NCBI RefSeq assembly: GCF_020740795.1
Contig: NC_067285.1
Coordinates: 15,678,001 to 15,742,000 of the forward strand
Source: Apus apus
Lineage: Eukaryota; Chordata; Aves; Apodiformes; Apodidae
Direction of reading: 5' to 3'
Length of the DNA: 64,000 nt
How positions within the stretch are numbered: position 1 is the stretch's first letter; every line of letters begins with the position of its first letter. A program made the position numbers and the translations under genes. Below are positions 1 through 11,424 of this stretch, piece after piece. The notes below the pieces were generated by a model that ran no database searches, had not been told where the DNA came from, and saw only the letters and a list, made by a program, of their open reading frames with translations.

Positions 1-1375
1 AAAATGGAATAAGAGTTCTGCAGGCTGGTACACCACTTGGTTTAATGGCTTATTTATATTCTAGGTATAGTATATTTTCCACATCCTTAATTAAGAGTGG
101 GTTGAGGTATAGTTGCTAATTCAGGAAAAAGTAATCTCTGTGATAAATCCTTGTTACTCATCATTGCATACATTCTCCTTTCTTGTATCAGGTTTAATGT
201 TATTACTGTGAACACTAACTTACAGAAATGGACATGGAAATGGCAAAAGACAGTCTGATAAGAAATAAGCCAAACCACTAACTTTGGATTTGATTAAAAC
301 TCAAAGCATTTTATAATAAATAAAAAACTAATAACTTTAAACTTTTTTATCCATTATTTATTTGAGGTTTTGCTCTGATAATTACCATGGAACCAAGGCT
401 TTATGTTACTGCTAGCAGTATAACAATTCTTTAGAATGTGTGATTTGGTAATTCTTAATTAATAGGATCTGGATGTGAAAACACATAGATTCTGTTTTAT
501 GGGTTTATTGCCCCAGTTCTTGGGGAGTGATCAAGATGCTGGCTTACCTCAGGGCTTAAATGGGGACAAAGATGTTCTTTAATCTTCAGCTAGGGTGAGT
601 ACAGTGTTGTTTTAAGGTACCTGAGAAAGACCATCAGACTTGTGCCACTGTAGAGGAAGCAACTTCCTCCTGGCTGCTTTGCCCAGCTCATCATGACTCT
701 GAGACCCAGTTGTTCATCCTTAGTGCTGCTTTTCCTGGTAGTTAATATTTTTGCACAAAGTGCACAAATTGTTTTGGAATCAGAGCTTTCACATTCATCA
801 GACCCAATCTTTCATGTTTAGCCGTTAAGCCATCAGAGAGACATGACAATTAGCCTGTGTTAACACCTTGAGAATGTGTGTGTATATAGCTGAAAAAATG
901 AAACATTTATCTTTTATATGTGTATAAGTATATCCTGTTGTTAAAGCAACTACTGCTCTAGCTAAAGCTACAGGAAATATTTTCTTGCTTAAAGTATCTA
1001 GTTCTTATGCTGTTATTATAGTAAAAATCTCCTAAAGCAACATCATGTGGGAGAACAGAAAAAAAATAATAATTGTGTTCTTCCATACTGTTTAGAATTT
1101 AATTTCTGATAATAATGGAGCTGTCAAAGTGGTTCCTCATACAATTGCAAGGAGGGAATTTATTTTTTTTTAACAAATTATGCTCTCAGTGTTGGCAATC
1201 ACAGCATTTGATGTGCAAAAATAAAATAAAAAGGAACCAAGATTTTATGTGGAGCTGGAGAATTCAAAGTCTCTACTAATTCTTGATATTTTGAGGGTGG
1301 TTTTGCTCTTGCTGTAATCTAACACAGTAAGAAATTGTGTTCTTGCTTGTCTGAAGTTTTTCTTGTCTTTCACAG
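1..1375. other. KNDC1 intron sequence, no exon seen
   Basis: AT-rich, with stops in all + frames. A short segment before GTGAGT at about 595 was checked and lacks an adequate open frame. Nothing else is recognised. Confidence 0.6.
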
Positions 1376-1489
1376 AAATGCATTTCTAGAAGGTTATTTA
1401 CAGCAGTTTCTTTACACATTTCGCTATTTCTGCACACAAGAAGAATTTCTGAAGTTTCTTCTTGATAGAATCAGCAGCACTTTAACCAG
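1376..1489 (+). CDS. KNDC1: KNDC1 exon a (RasGEF-N start)
   Basis: Acceptor ...CACAG precedes it and donor AG|GTACAG follows. It encodes NAFLEGYLQQFLYTFRYFC and LLDRISSTLT, a typical RasGEF-N helix pair. The first base completes a codon from an exon outside the window, and the last two bases (AG) carry over. Confidence 0.88.
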
Positions 1490-4400
1490 GTACAGTAATT
1501 TCCTGTGAAAAATATTGTCAAAGCACAATTGACTTTTCCCCCGAATGGCAAATAGCTGTTTCTGAAAAGAACTACTTAATTAAATTGATTTTTGATGCTT
1601 GTTTTTGTAAGACTCTCTTGACAAATAAGAGTGAAACTAGAGCAAGTGCTTACTTTTTTTTTTTTACTTTTTTTTTTTTTTCCCTCTGAATCTTGAGTCT
1701 TTTTCCAGTCATTCAGTGATGGATTTTAAGTACACCCACAGCTTTGTTTCCGTAGCACCATGGACTCTAGAGACATAAAATGTAATAATTTAAGATTGTA
1801 CGGTCAATACCAAATAGTACTTGTGGTGTTTTCAACACTTATTTTTAAATTGGAATTGGATGTCAATTTTGGTGAAAGAAATGCCTTTTTCTTCTCACCA
1901 GTGCAAGCCTGGATCCTTCCACATCACTTACCAAAATATGTAACCGCAGTTTCTACATCCTTCAGGCTTGGATTGAAGACTGCTACAGTGTAGACTTTGC
2001 AACAAATACTGATCTTTTGTGTACCCTCAAAGAATTCATTTCTTCCAAGGTGAGTCAGAATTTCAGCAGAAGCTTTAAGAAAAAAAAAAAATAATGCTGA
2101 AGTCAGTTATGGAATATGTAAGATTGTTATTACAAAAAACTGTCCTAATTACAATTAAAGTAAAAGAAAAATAATGCTGTATTTGACATCTATGTTCGAT
2201 CTGTCTGGTTGTGGACAGACATGAATCTTACAATTCTATTGTGTATTGCTTATCATTTATGGAAAACTGAGTTCAATATTCTCTTGACCTGTTCTGCATT
2301 GACAGGTTGCTCTGTTAAGTGGCTATGGTGAGAGTTTGATGTCATTGCTTGAGGATGCTTCTGCCAGGGGAAGTGGCAGTGTTCATCAGTGCTCCAGCAT
2401 GGATAAATGTGAAGATGAGGGCGAGGAGGACAGAAAAACATTACATTCTTTATGTAAAAAGCTCTCAGAAGATGATTCCAGAAAGGCATGTCTTTTCTTC
2501 AGATTACAGTATATGGAGCACATTTCCATATATTATTTTCAGACAAAAACTAGAGAAGCCAGCTTAGCGTGTACACCCTGATTTAGTAAAATTTATGTAG
2601 CTGCATTAAAAATTTTCTTTTGTAGGTATTAAAGCCTAAACAGTTCTATAATTATGGAAGTCATCTTAAGCCTTAATTTTACCCCGTCAACTGTTTCAGT
2701 AATATTAGATGAGATAATTAAAATTTTGAGAGGAGTTGGACTCTTCATCCATTATACTAACATGTGACTCATAGTTACTAGGATGTAACATATTTTCTAG
2801 TTCCCCCTTGTCAAACATTAGTACTTTTTTATTAGGCTTATATATTTTTAAGTCTATAAATATCTGAAAACAGTGGGGGATGATTCCTGCTAGAATTTCA
2901 AAACTAGCTGCAAAAACTTTTCTGAACTTTTGCCTGTATTTACTGGTTCATATAGTGTGCTAGTGAAAAGCAACCCCAGAAGCTGGAGCAAACTGTAGGC
3001 TTTTCCTGAAAAAAGTTCTCTCTACAGAGTGACGAAAATGACATGTGGAAGTCAAATGTATTGATAATATGCAAACTGAATTTAGAATCAGCCTCTTAAT
3101 AAAGGTGTAGAATTCCATAGAGTCTTATGGGGATTGAAACAATAAAGGGCAAGCAGAACAGAGAAAACATGGACTTGTTGTATTTTCATTGCACTGTAAT
3201 GATACTGGATGTTGAAAAAGGGAAAAGAATGGAAAGAAAACAAATATTTACTCAGAAAAGGCTGTTTGATTCTAAGCAAAAAGGGTACAAGAAATAGTAA
3301 GAGACAGTAAGAAGTAAAACATGAAATATGAAACTTCAGAATATAAACTATTTTATGGCAGCAAACTTGAACATGCAGGATTTTTGATTGTTGATTGAGA
3401 TCTGATAACCTCCTGCTCAGACTCATCAACTGGGTGTATTACATTAGCTTAAAATAGCAATGTTGAATAAACCAATTAGTGTCTGGGCTAACCTTGAAGA
3501 GCTGAAGAGCTTTGCATCCACAAAGATGTTTCTCTAACAAAACATTTCAGAAAGTTAAATCAAGGGGATACATGATGTTTGCTTTAGAGAAGTTGTAGCT
3601 TTACGTACTTTTTTTTTCTACAGAACTTCAACTGGAAACTTACCAAAGGTATGGGACCAGTTGCACAACATCAGAGAGAGCAACTGTACACACTTCCATC
3701 AGTTTTGCCAAAGCCATGCTATAACAGTTTTACAGAAGAACTTCCAGTCTCCTTTGCTAAAGCAGAAGAAGTGGGACCATATCTCTTAATTGAATACAGT
3801 GCGCAACAGCTTTGTTGTCAGCTGACATTACTGCAACAGGTACAAAGGACTAGGTTTACTTGGAAATACAAATAATATCTATCATTGTACTTTATAGTCA
3901 ACCTCCTTTCTCTACCATTTCTAAACCCTATTTGAAGCTTATTTCATACTACTTCAAAAAACTTTGAATTAAAATAATCTGGTTTTCTCTTTAAATCTCT
4001 ACAGCAAAAAAATCAGAATGGCTAATTCTGTCCTTACGCTGTGATCTCTTTGGTAAATTTGCTGAAGGTAGACGGGGGGAGCCTCTTGTCATTTTTTTCA
4101 TCCCAGAGCATTTTGGCAGAACTGCTAGATCTAACAACAGATATATCTTGTTCTTTTTGTTTAGGAAGTATTTCATAAATGTCATCCAGTACACTTTCTA
4201 AATTCAAGAGCACTTGGTGTTAAAGACAAATGTGTTGCTGTCCAGAAGTAAGTTGCTTATTTTAACTGCCCTAGACTAAATAGTCTGTTTACTTTTTTAA
4301 AAATTATTTTCAGTATATTTTATACATGTGTGTGTATAGGTAGCCATGCACATATGTGTATGTGGTAGATCACATTTGCAAGGTGATTTCTTTAAAATCT

Positions 4401-7400
4401 AAAGTGGGCTGGGCCAAAATACTTCTGTAGACGTTTATTTGGGGGGGTTGCTTCAGAGGTTCTCTTTTTGTCAGAAAAAACTGTAATGGTTTCTGAAAAA
4501 GGCTACTTGATAATGTCAGTCTGTATGCGTATAAAATCTCAATTACCATTACAGAATAGATGAGGTTGGAAAAGACCTCTCAATATAGTGTAGCCCAACC
4601 CCACCCTACCTTGAACAAGGTCAGCTAGAGCAGGTTGCCCGGGTTCATGTGCAGTTTGGTTCTGAACATGGATCAATACCATAACCTCTCTGAGCAGTGT
4701 GCATTTTGTACTGTTAGGCAGATGAAGCATCAGTATTCACAGATAAGTAAGAATTTTCCTATAGTTGTTAGAGTGGTTACCAACCTATTTAAATTACTTG
4801 CTCAACAGTAATGAATGTTTTCATCCAGCCATGTGGACCTCATTGTATTTTATTATGGTCTACTTACATACTCAGTAGATTTAGCTAGCTTCTAATTAGT
4901 AGTTCTTAATTGTACTACCTGTAGTAGGCTTTTCTGTCTAAGGATAGGGAATGAACACCTAAAGCAGCTCATCTTTGACAGGTTCCTATATGGCAGGAGG
5001 CTAAATAAGCTGTTTGATTACTGAGTTGGGCTTCAGACATGGGAAACAAATTGTGTGGTGCCACTAGGTATCAGGGTTGAATTCTTAAGTGGCTGCAGTT
5101 TGGATGAGTTTGAATTTCTGGCTGTTGGTTTCCATCAGATTGGGTGGCTTGTTTTATTCAATAGCAAGTTGGGAAAGTGTCTCTATGTACAGAATTGTAT
5201 ACTGCATAGGAGTGTCTTGTAATCTCATGTAGTTATATTGCAATTATAAGGAAGAAAAAGTAACATCATTCACTGCGTACTTCAAAAAGACTGCGAGCAC
5301 TGCAAAAAATTTTTAAATGGTTAGAAGTTGACATCTTAACAACCAAGATTTTCTTTGAAAATCCAGAGTCAGCATGAATTATTTGTGCCTGTTTTCCATT
5401 CTCTCCATAGAGCTGTATCTACTGAGACAGTTTCACTTAAAGTCTGTAATCTTTTTCTGTCGAAGTGCACACATGACCAGTACCTTCTACAATTACTAAG
5501 AAATGCAAACAGTATCAGCACCTGGATTGCTGCTGAAATTGTAACATGTCACACATCTAAGGTTTGTCATTGTTCTATCTTATTATTAATTATTAAATGG
5601 TTATTTGTTTGTTATTGCATACAAGTCACTACGAAGCAAAGTTGCAAGAAGTATTTTGAAACATACCTGTGAGTGGGCAGTTAACAGTTTAGTTTGTGAT
5701 CACAAGGAGGGTCTTGGATGTTTTGTAGTAGCAGGTGTCAAAACCTAATAGAATGTAAAAAATGGGTTGTCTGAGGAGGATAAATGTCAGACTTCAACAA
5801 GGACACCTCAGTGACAGAAAACAGAAAACTTTGTGTTGGAGTGAAGTGTTACTACAGTCAACAATTTTTATATCAAATTCAAAAAAAGTAAATGCATCTC
5901 TCTTTCTTCCTTCTCATTTAATTCTATTATGTAAGTTCACTATATATATTTAGTATATCTTATTTTTTTATATAAACAGTATATCCTAATATATATTTTT
6001 TTTTTAGCTGCAGGTGAGCTTGTTATCAAAATTTCTTCTTATAGCAAAATGCTGCTATGAACAAAGAAATTTTGCTACTGCAATGCAAATCCTAGCAGGC
6101 TTGGAAAATCTTATTGTACGGCAGTTACCAGTAAGTTTGGGACTCTGTTCTGTAATTATTTTGCTTAATGTAATCCTGTTCCAATATGGAAATTAATGTG
6201 AAAAACAAAAATATATTTTGTTTTATTGTAAGGCCTGGAAAATGTTACCTGCAAAAATAGCTGAAATAATGGAGGAACTCAAGGCTGTTGAGGTACAGTA
6301 TAAAGTCTTCAATGTAGAAATACTTTTTGGGTTAGATAAGATGCAAGATCTACTTAAATGGGTGCCTCTGCAGGATAGAAGCCATAATTATTATATTATG
6401 AAGGAGATTTTTATTTGATTTAAAACTGTTGACTCTTAATCTGAGATCTTACATGAATTATCATCTCAGTATTTCTCAAAAATGTGACTGTGTGACTAAC
6501 AACTAAGAAAGTAATTTCAGAGCAAGCTAGGATGTTAGATACACCCTTCTGCAGGAGCTTTGTGCCTGTAGTCTGTTTTGAAAAACTTTAAATATTTCTT
6601 GTATCACAGACACTATCTTCTTGATCTCTTAATTTTTTAATCATAGATTGAAGTTCTAAAATTTAATTTTGGCTATGATTTAAAACCATTAAAAATTATG
6701 TATAAATTATCTTTTTATTAAAGTTACTTACTTTATATCTGTACTTTATAATTACAGTTTACCATCAGATTAATTGACAGTAGTGTCTTCAGTATCAAAA
6801 CTTAAAATTCATTACAAATAAGTATGTAGTGCTAAACACATGAAATGGAAAACTTCTTGTAAAACCTGCACCAATATTTAATGTAAGATTTATCTGTGTG
6901 CATTTTTAAACTAGGTGTTTTTAAAAAGTGACAGCTTGTGCTTGATGAAAGGAGAAAGATTCAAAACACTTCCAACAATTCCATCGGCCCATGTTTTGGC
7001 TATGCATGTCCAGCAACTTGAAACTGGAGGATTCACAATGACAAATGGAGCTCACAAGTGGACTAAACTTAGGTAATTGTTTAACTATGTGTATATGTCA
7101 CTGAACTTTTTAAAATAGAATACTGTCTCATGGGGTAATGAGACGTAAGACAGCATTTCACAGCTAGCACTGTAAATAGTTTCAACCTTTTAGACATCTA
7201 ACTAAAGGAACATATACTATAGAAAAGAATGCTCAATATTTTGACTTTCCTTTAAAGTCTGGTTTTTGGGATGTTTTTTGTTGTGGGTTTTTTTATCATC
7301 AGCAAAACAAACTAATCTTTTTTACCATATTCTCTTTCAAGAAATATTGCAAAAGTTGTGAGCCAAGTTCATGCCTTTCAAGAGAATCCTTATGCATTTA

Positions 7401-7573
7401 CTCCAGACTTCAAGCTGCAGTCTTACCTCAGACAAAGAATAACTTGTTTTAAAGATGCAGACATTTCTGCCTTGGCAGCTGACAACTGTGCCAACTTCCA
7501 TCAGATACCAGCAGAAAAACATTCTCGAAAAATTCAGGACACACTGCGCAGAATGAAGGCAACATTTCAGTAG
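1376..7573 (+). CDS. KNDC1: KNDC1, 3' part: RasGEF-N and RasGEF domains (ten coding exons, 5' end outside window)
   Basis: Ten exons join in one open frame of about 488 codons: 1376-1489, 1902-2049, 2306-2485, 3624-3839, 4165-4247, 5411-5561, 6008-6130, 6233-6292, 6915-7072 and 7342-7573 (stop TAG). The first two encode a RasGEF-N (REM) segment (FLEGYLQQFLYTFRYFC), the third an acidic linker, and the rest the catalytic CDC25-type RasGEF domain (HKCHPVHFLNSRALGVKDK, then LSKFLLIAKCCYEQRNFATA) and the C-terminal tail. Family knowledge: KNDC1 (v-KIND) is a brain-enriched Ras exchange factor with N-terminal KIND domains that binds MAP2 and limits dendrite growth. The KIND domains lie upstream of the window. 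Neighbouring vent-class homeobox genes match human KNDC1-UTF1-VENTX order, which supports the call. All splice sites are GT-AG except intron 3, which starts with GC. No frameshift is seen. Another RasGEF-family member is possible from sequence alone but unlikely given synteny. Confidence 0.9.
1902..2049 (+). CDS. KNDC1: KNDC1 exon b (RasGEF-N end)
   Basis: Follows CACCAG and ends AAG|GTGAGT. Encodes ICNRSFYILQAWIEDCY and LLCTLKEFISSK, the second half of the RasGEF-N region. Ends in phase 0. Confidence 0.88.
2306..2485 (+). CDS. KNDC1: KNDC1 exon c (acidic linker) with GC splice donor
   Basis: Sixty codons, phase 0 at both ends, after acceptor TGACAG. Encodes VALLSGYGESLMSLLEDASA followed by an acidic, Ser-rich stretch (KCEDEGEEDRK) and ends KKLSEDDSRK. 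The exon must stop at AAG|GCATGT for the frame to join the next exon, so the donor is GC rather than GT. Confidence 0.82.
2486..3623 (+). other. KNDC1 intron (GC-AG), no other feature
   Basis: Begins GCATGT and ends TTCTACAG. AT-rich without a recognised repeat. Introns 1490-1901, 3840-4164, 5562-6007 and 6293-6914 are likewise featureless. Confidence 0.7.
3624..3839 (+). CDS. KNDC1: KNDC1 exon d (entry to the RasGEF catalytic domain)
   Basis: Seventy-two codons, phase 0, bounded by TTCTACAG and CAG|GTACAA. Encodes NFNWKLTKGMGPVAQHQ... and ends in EYSAQQLCCQLTLLQQ, the region where RasGEF proteins begin the catalytic fold (the 'ia.qlt..e' helix). Confidence 0.88.
4165..4247 (+). CDS. KNDC1: KNDC1 exon e (RasGEF core)
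   Basis: Bounded by TTTAG and a GTAAGT donor. Encodes EVFHKCHPVHFLNSRAL then GVKDKCVAVQK. The two leftover bases AA join the next exon's A to give Lys. Confidence 0.87.
4545..4715 (-). repeat. CR1 3'-end fragment inside a KNDC1 intron
   Basis: GAGGTTGGAAAAGACCTCT at about 4561 is the reverse complement of the CR1 3' terminus. It is followed by the expected upstream CR1 text (AGCAGGTTGCCCGGG, then AACCTCTCTGAGCAG). Truncated and diverged; lies in the intron 4248-5410. Confidence 0.75.
5411..5561 (+). CDS. KNDC1: KNDC1 exon f (RasGEF core)
   Basis: Bounded by CCATAG and AAG|GTTTGT. Encodes AVSTETVSLKVCNLFLSKC and LLRNANSISTWIAAEIV; the 'isTWIaaEIv' string corresponds to the 'N.ls.Wv.teIl' segment of RasGEF catalytic domains. 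Confidence 0.88.
6008..6130 (+). CDS. KNDC1: KNDC1 exon g (RasGEF core)
   Basis: Forty-one codons, phase 0, after TTTTTTAG and before GTAAGT. Encodes LLSKFLLIAKCCYEQRNFAT and MQILAGLENLIVRQLP, the 'r...iekfi.ia..c..l.Nfns.mailsgL' block of RasGEF domains. An internal CTGCAG at the exon start could act as an alternative acceptor that drops two residues. Confidence 0.88.
6233..6292 (+). CDS. KNDC1: KNDC1 exon h (20 codons)
   Basis: Small phase-0 exon after TTGTAAG, donor GAG|GTACAG. Encodes AWKMLPAKIAEIMEELKAVE, matching the 'W..lp.k....fe.L' helix after the RasGEF core block. Confidence 0.85.
6915..7072 (+). CDS. KNDC1: KNDC1 exon i (RasGEF end)
   Basis: After AACTAG, donor AG|GTAATT. Encodes VFLKSDSLCLMKGERFKTLP and PSAHVLAMHVQQLETGGFTM, then NGAHKWTKLR. 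The IPSAHVLAMH string fits the 'PPc.P.lg..l.Dl' position of RasGEF domains but diverges there, as expected for KNDC1. Confidence 0.87.
7342..7573 (+). CDS. KNDC1: KNDC1 last coding exon
   Basis: After TTCAAG. Encodes NIAKVVSQVHAFQENPYAF, then FKLQSYLRQRITCF and a short tail ending RRMKATFQ, stop TAG at 7571-7573. This is the usual end of RasGEF proteins ('i...i..fQ...Y.f.....lq.yL'). Confidence 0.9.
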
Positions 7574-7953
7574 TTATTTACATTTAATCTGTTCTATTTC
7601 AAGTGTAGATTGTAAGACTGGATGAAATTGACTTTATCTCCTGGGACAATTTCCAAGAAAATACTTTAGTGACGTAAAATGCTGTCTCAAGACAAAAGTA
7701 TTGTATTTCTTAAAATGGAATTATAAAATGTTGACTAATGATATTTGATTCCCTGGCAACCAGATGACAGATGAAAATATTAAAAGTAAAGAGATAGCAG
7801 AGTTGAAGAGGATGATTAATTTTGTCCTGTTCAGCTGCCAAGCCTAGAAAAAATAATTAGTCCACAGATAAATATCTAAAAAATACTGTGGAAATAAGGT
7901 AAAATTACAGCTTCTGTTGCAAAACTGGCCTAGCAGAGTTCAGAATATAGTTC

Positions 7954-7959
7954 AATAAA
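7954..7959 (+). terminator. KNDC1: Poly(A) signal of KNDC1
   Basis: AATAAA about 380 bases after the stop codon, with a GT-rich stretch at about 8050-8085 downstream. It is the first canonical hexamer after the stop, so the likely 3' UTR runs from 7574 to just past 7959. Confidence 0.6.
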
Positions 7960-10900
7960 TGCTGAATGTATTTTTATATAAACAGTACACTTGTATCCTG
8001 TCACGGCATGCATATAATTCAGGAACACAGATCCTGTGCTATCCTTTGACTTTTGGTGTGTCTTGCTTTTGTGTTGTGTATTATGAAAGCTATAATTGAC
8101 TTTAATAATTGACTGTCTTTTTCTTCAAGAATGCTAAAAAGGAGAGGAGTACCATGCTGGTTTTTGTTTTGTTTTAATGTCATTGAACTAACCTGTTTCC
8201 AAATTAAAGTAAGATCTGAATCTAAATATTACTACTTGGTTACTCTGCTTCTGCTTTCATGGCCTTGTGAAAACAGTAAATGCTAAATTGCTTCATTTTT
8301 CTGTATTGGGCAGAAGAATAACTTCGCGTTAAATTTGTGTACATGTATCTGTGTGCACATTTATTATACCTTTTGCTCCTGAGGTTGCTTTCATAGATTG
8401 CAGTGCTCCAGCAGAATTAAATAGAAGATAACTGTGTGAAATTTAGATCTGCATCTTGTACAACTTTGATGCTAACCTATTTATGGAGCTTGTACTTACA
8501 AGACCTTCTGAATGGCAGTGAAATGTGATGCTGTTGCTACAAAGTGTGGTCAGCTACCCAGGTTTATGAAAGGCCAAAATGTTAAGTCACAAGTCACAAT
8601 TAGTCACATGTACAGGTATTTCTGCCAGAGGGAACAATGGTAGTATTGGAGGAGAAGTGAGGAAGGGCAAGAAAAAGCTGAAATGATCTGTCTGGGAAGT
8701 GATTTGCTAGAACTGTGTTTTTAAAAATGAAAAAAAAAAAAGTATTTTGAGAGATGTGGAGAACAGGTGTGAACTTCCTTGGCCTGTTTGGTGATGGTGA
8801 AAGATAATGATGTAAGAAATGGGAATGTGCACATCTCTAGTGTTTTGCAAATTGTACTCTTGTATTTGACAGAAATGCATGTGCACATCTTGAATTGTAT
8901 CATTTTCAATGTTTAAGAGGAAAGCTGCTACTTTTCTCTTGTCAATAGTTGCAATATATACATCACAGGCCACCTGCTTCTCATCTTCTCAAACACAAGG
9001 TATGTCTGTACTTTCCATTATCATAGAATCATTAAATACCTCTGTTTTTTCATGCTAAAATATTAATACCAGAGTAATATTTGTGCTCTTACTGGTTTAA
9101 ACACTGGATAACTCAGTCCTTAACAGGGATTTCTTGCATTTGTTTTACTTTTAAGATGATTTATTTTGTTATTGACCATATGTAGGTTTAGCATGTTGTT
9201 AATTGTAGTATTTTTACTTACCCTTTAATAAAGAGAAAAATGTTGCTATTTCTCTAAAAATTGCCAACTATTAAAACATTTAATCTTTACCTCCTATCTT
9301 TATATAATAGTCATTTAAGAGTGTTAGTGATAACTTTATAATCAGACATACAATACATATATTTGATCTAGATGCATTCATTTTAAATAATTGTTTTTAT
9401 TAGTAGTTACTTGGTTTTTCTCAGTTAAAGTTTACTTTTCACTTAAAGCCACACCTTGCCTTTGAAAGGCAGCATAAGCTTTACTAATGTAAAGAACTCC
9501 ACAAAACTTGCTAATCACATGAACTTAATAAATGCATTTTATATAACTGCCGGTCAGACTGTTGAAGTTGCTTTTGTGGGTTTATTTTGCATTTAAATTT
9601 TGCACTCGTCATAATTACCTCATATATTTCTTACAGGTTTTATCGGGATTTAAAGCAACTACAATATCTAGAAAATACTGTGTTTATTCCATAATAATAA
9701 CTGGTACTTTACAAGAATTTAAAAATCATCTCCAGTCTTCTGTATAATGGTTTAGTGTGTTAGACCTTATATTACTATAAAGGCATAGTACTGAGTTATG
9801 GTACTACTTTAGGGTGTTTTCATCAATCAGATACATTAAGATTTTGTATTCAGACACAACCCCAAAGCCACGAAGAACTGAAATAGCTATTAAAAAACCA
9901 AACCAAAACAAAAACACTCGCTTACAAGGAAAGTGGTTTGATTTTGTCCATGAACACTGATGTATGCACATCTTATGTGACACAGATTTCAGAATAAAGT
10001 TATGTTTAGCATGTAACTCTACCTCTTTTATGATAAACAAGCAGGAAGCATTCAGCTAACCTTTCCTTTCTCTTTGGGGACTATCCTTTTAAAAGAAAAC
10101 ACAGGACAAAATATATCAAAGAAGTAAGTTCAGTTCTATCTAGTTGGCAAAAAATTATTGGCATCAATAATTGAATTGCATGAATGATGGACTATGCAGG
10201 CTGGCCCCATGTTTCCATTTCAATGCCAAATTAGAATGTTTGGAAAAAAATTGAGTTTGTTTTTTAGGCCAGAATTCCCACCAGCTGTCCTACTTCTTTT
10301 TTTCAATACTTCCCTCATCTCATTTTTATGTTTGTTTTTTTGTTGTTGGTTTGTTTGGTTTTTTTTTCCAAACAGTGACCCATGGAGTTTCTGAAGTTAA
10401 GTCTGCTCCTTTGGGAGCCTTTCCAGTTGCTCTGTGTATTTCTGTGTCCCTTTGCAGGTGTCTGTCCCCAGGGTCCCTGGGATTTTCAGGTCTCCCGCTA
10501 GAGAGCAGGGAACTGTGTCCTAGTTATACTAGCTACATTTGAAAGCAGGTTTCCAGCTCCAGTACCTCCAGAGGCCTGGCAGGAAACAGGCATGAACCAG
10601 CTGGATCCTGTGAACTATTCCATAGAATCCCAAACCAAGAAGCTGGAAAATATTCATCAACACTGATTTGTGATTCTGACAGATTTTGTTTCTTGGAAAT
10701 TTTTCAACCACTTCTGAACTGCTTTTATGGCTTTCTACCTTCAGTCGGTTTCATAAGCATTGCTGAGACTTAATAGCTTCTGTGAGTGTAACAACAGTCT
10801 ATCTTCATGCAAAGGAGAGGAAACTGATAGAGTTTGGCTGCAGTAGGGGCTCATGAATGACCTGAAAAAAACGGAAAAGCAAAAAAAAAGTAGGAAGAAG

Positions 10901-11256
10901 TAGTCTGCATTGGCAAGAACAAATATAAAAGAACAGCACAGCAGGTTAGGAACAGGAACGGACAGACAAAATACTCTTACCAGTAAGGGAAAAGCAAAAT
11001 CATAACAATAGGTTCTTAAATAATTTTATATTCTACAATAGATGTTATAGAGGGGTACTGAATTTCCGTTGTATACATACTCTAATGCCATGGAAAAATG
11101 ACTTCGGTATAAAAGCAGCAGAGGGGTAAAAGCCAGCCTTGCACATCCCTGTGCTGGGGGAAGGTGGAAAGCAAGTCTTGCCCGTCGTCTTAGTTGCCAA
11201 GAGCTGAGTAACCATCCATTTAAAGGACATGTAGATGTGGCATGTAGGAACGTGGT

Positions 11257-11345
11257 TTAGTGGTGGACTTGGCAGTGTCAGGTTTACAGTTGAACTCGAT
11301 AATCTTAAAGGTCTTTTCCAACAAAAATAATTCAATTATTCTATC
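11257..11345 (+). repeat. CR1 3'-end fragment
   Basis: Reads GTTGAACTCGATAATCTTAA then AGGTCTTTTCCAAC, and ends in ATTCAATTATTCTAT, the decayed short-repeat tail of a CR1 element in plus orientation. Confidence 0.8.
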
Positions 11346-11410
11346 ACTGCCTCAGCTAAACTTAGGCAACCTCTGTGTAGTGGTTTTCTGGATGCGAAGT
11401 GTTACTGTAA

Positions 11411-11424
11411 CCAGGAGATGGCAC
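11411..11424 (+). promoter_or_regulatory. CTCF-like site
   Basis: CCAGGAGATGGCAC matches 13 of 14 positions of the CTCF core consensus CCASYAGRKGGCRS. It lies between KNDC1 and the vent cluster. Motif only; occupancy unknown. Confidence 0.35.

Noticed and set aside
484-594. Possible KNDC1 exon before GTGAGT
   Set aside because: All three frames meet a stop within the segment or are very short.
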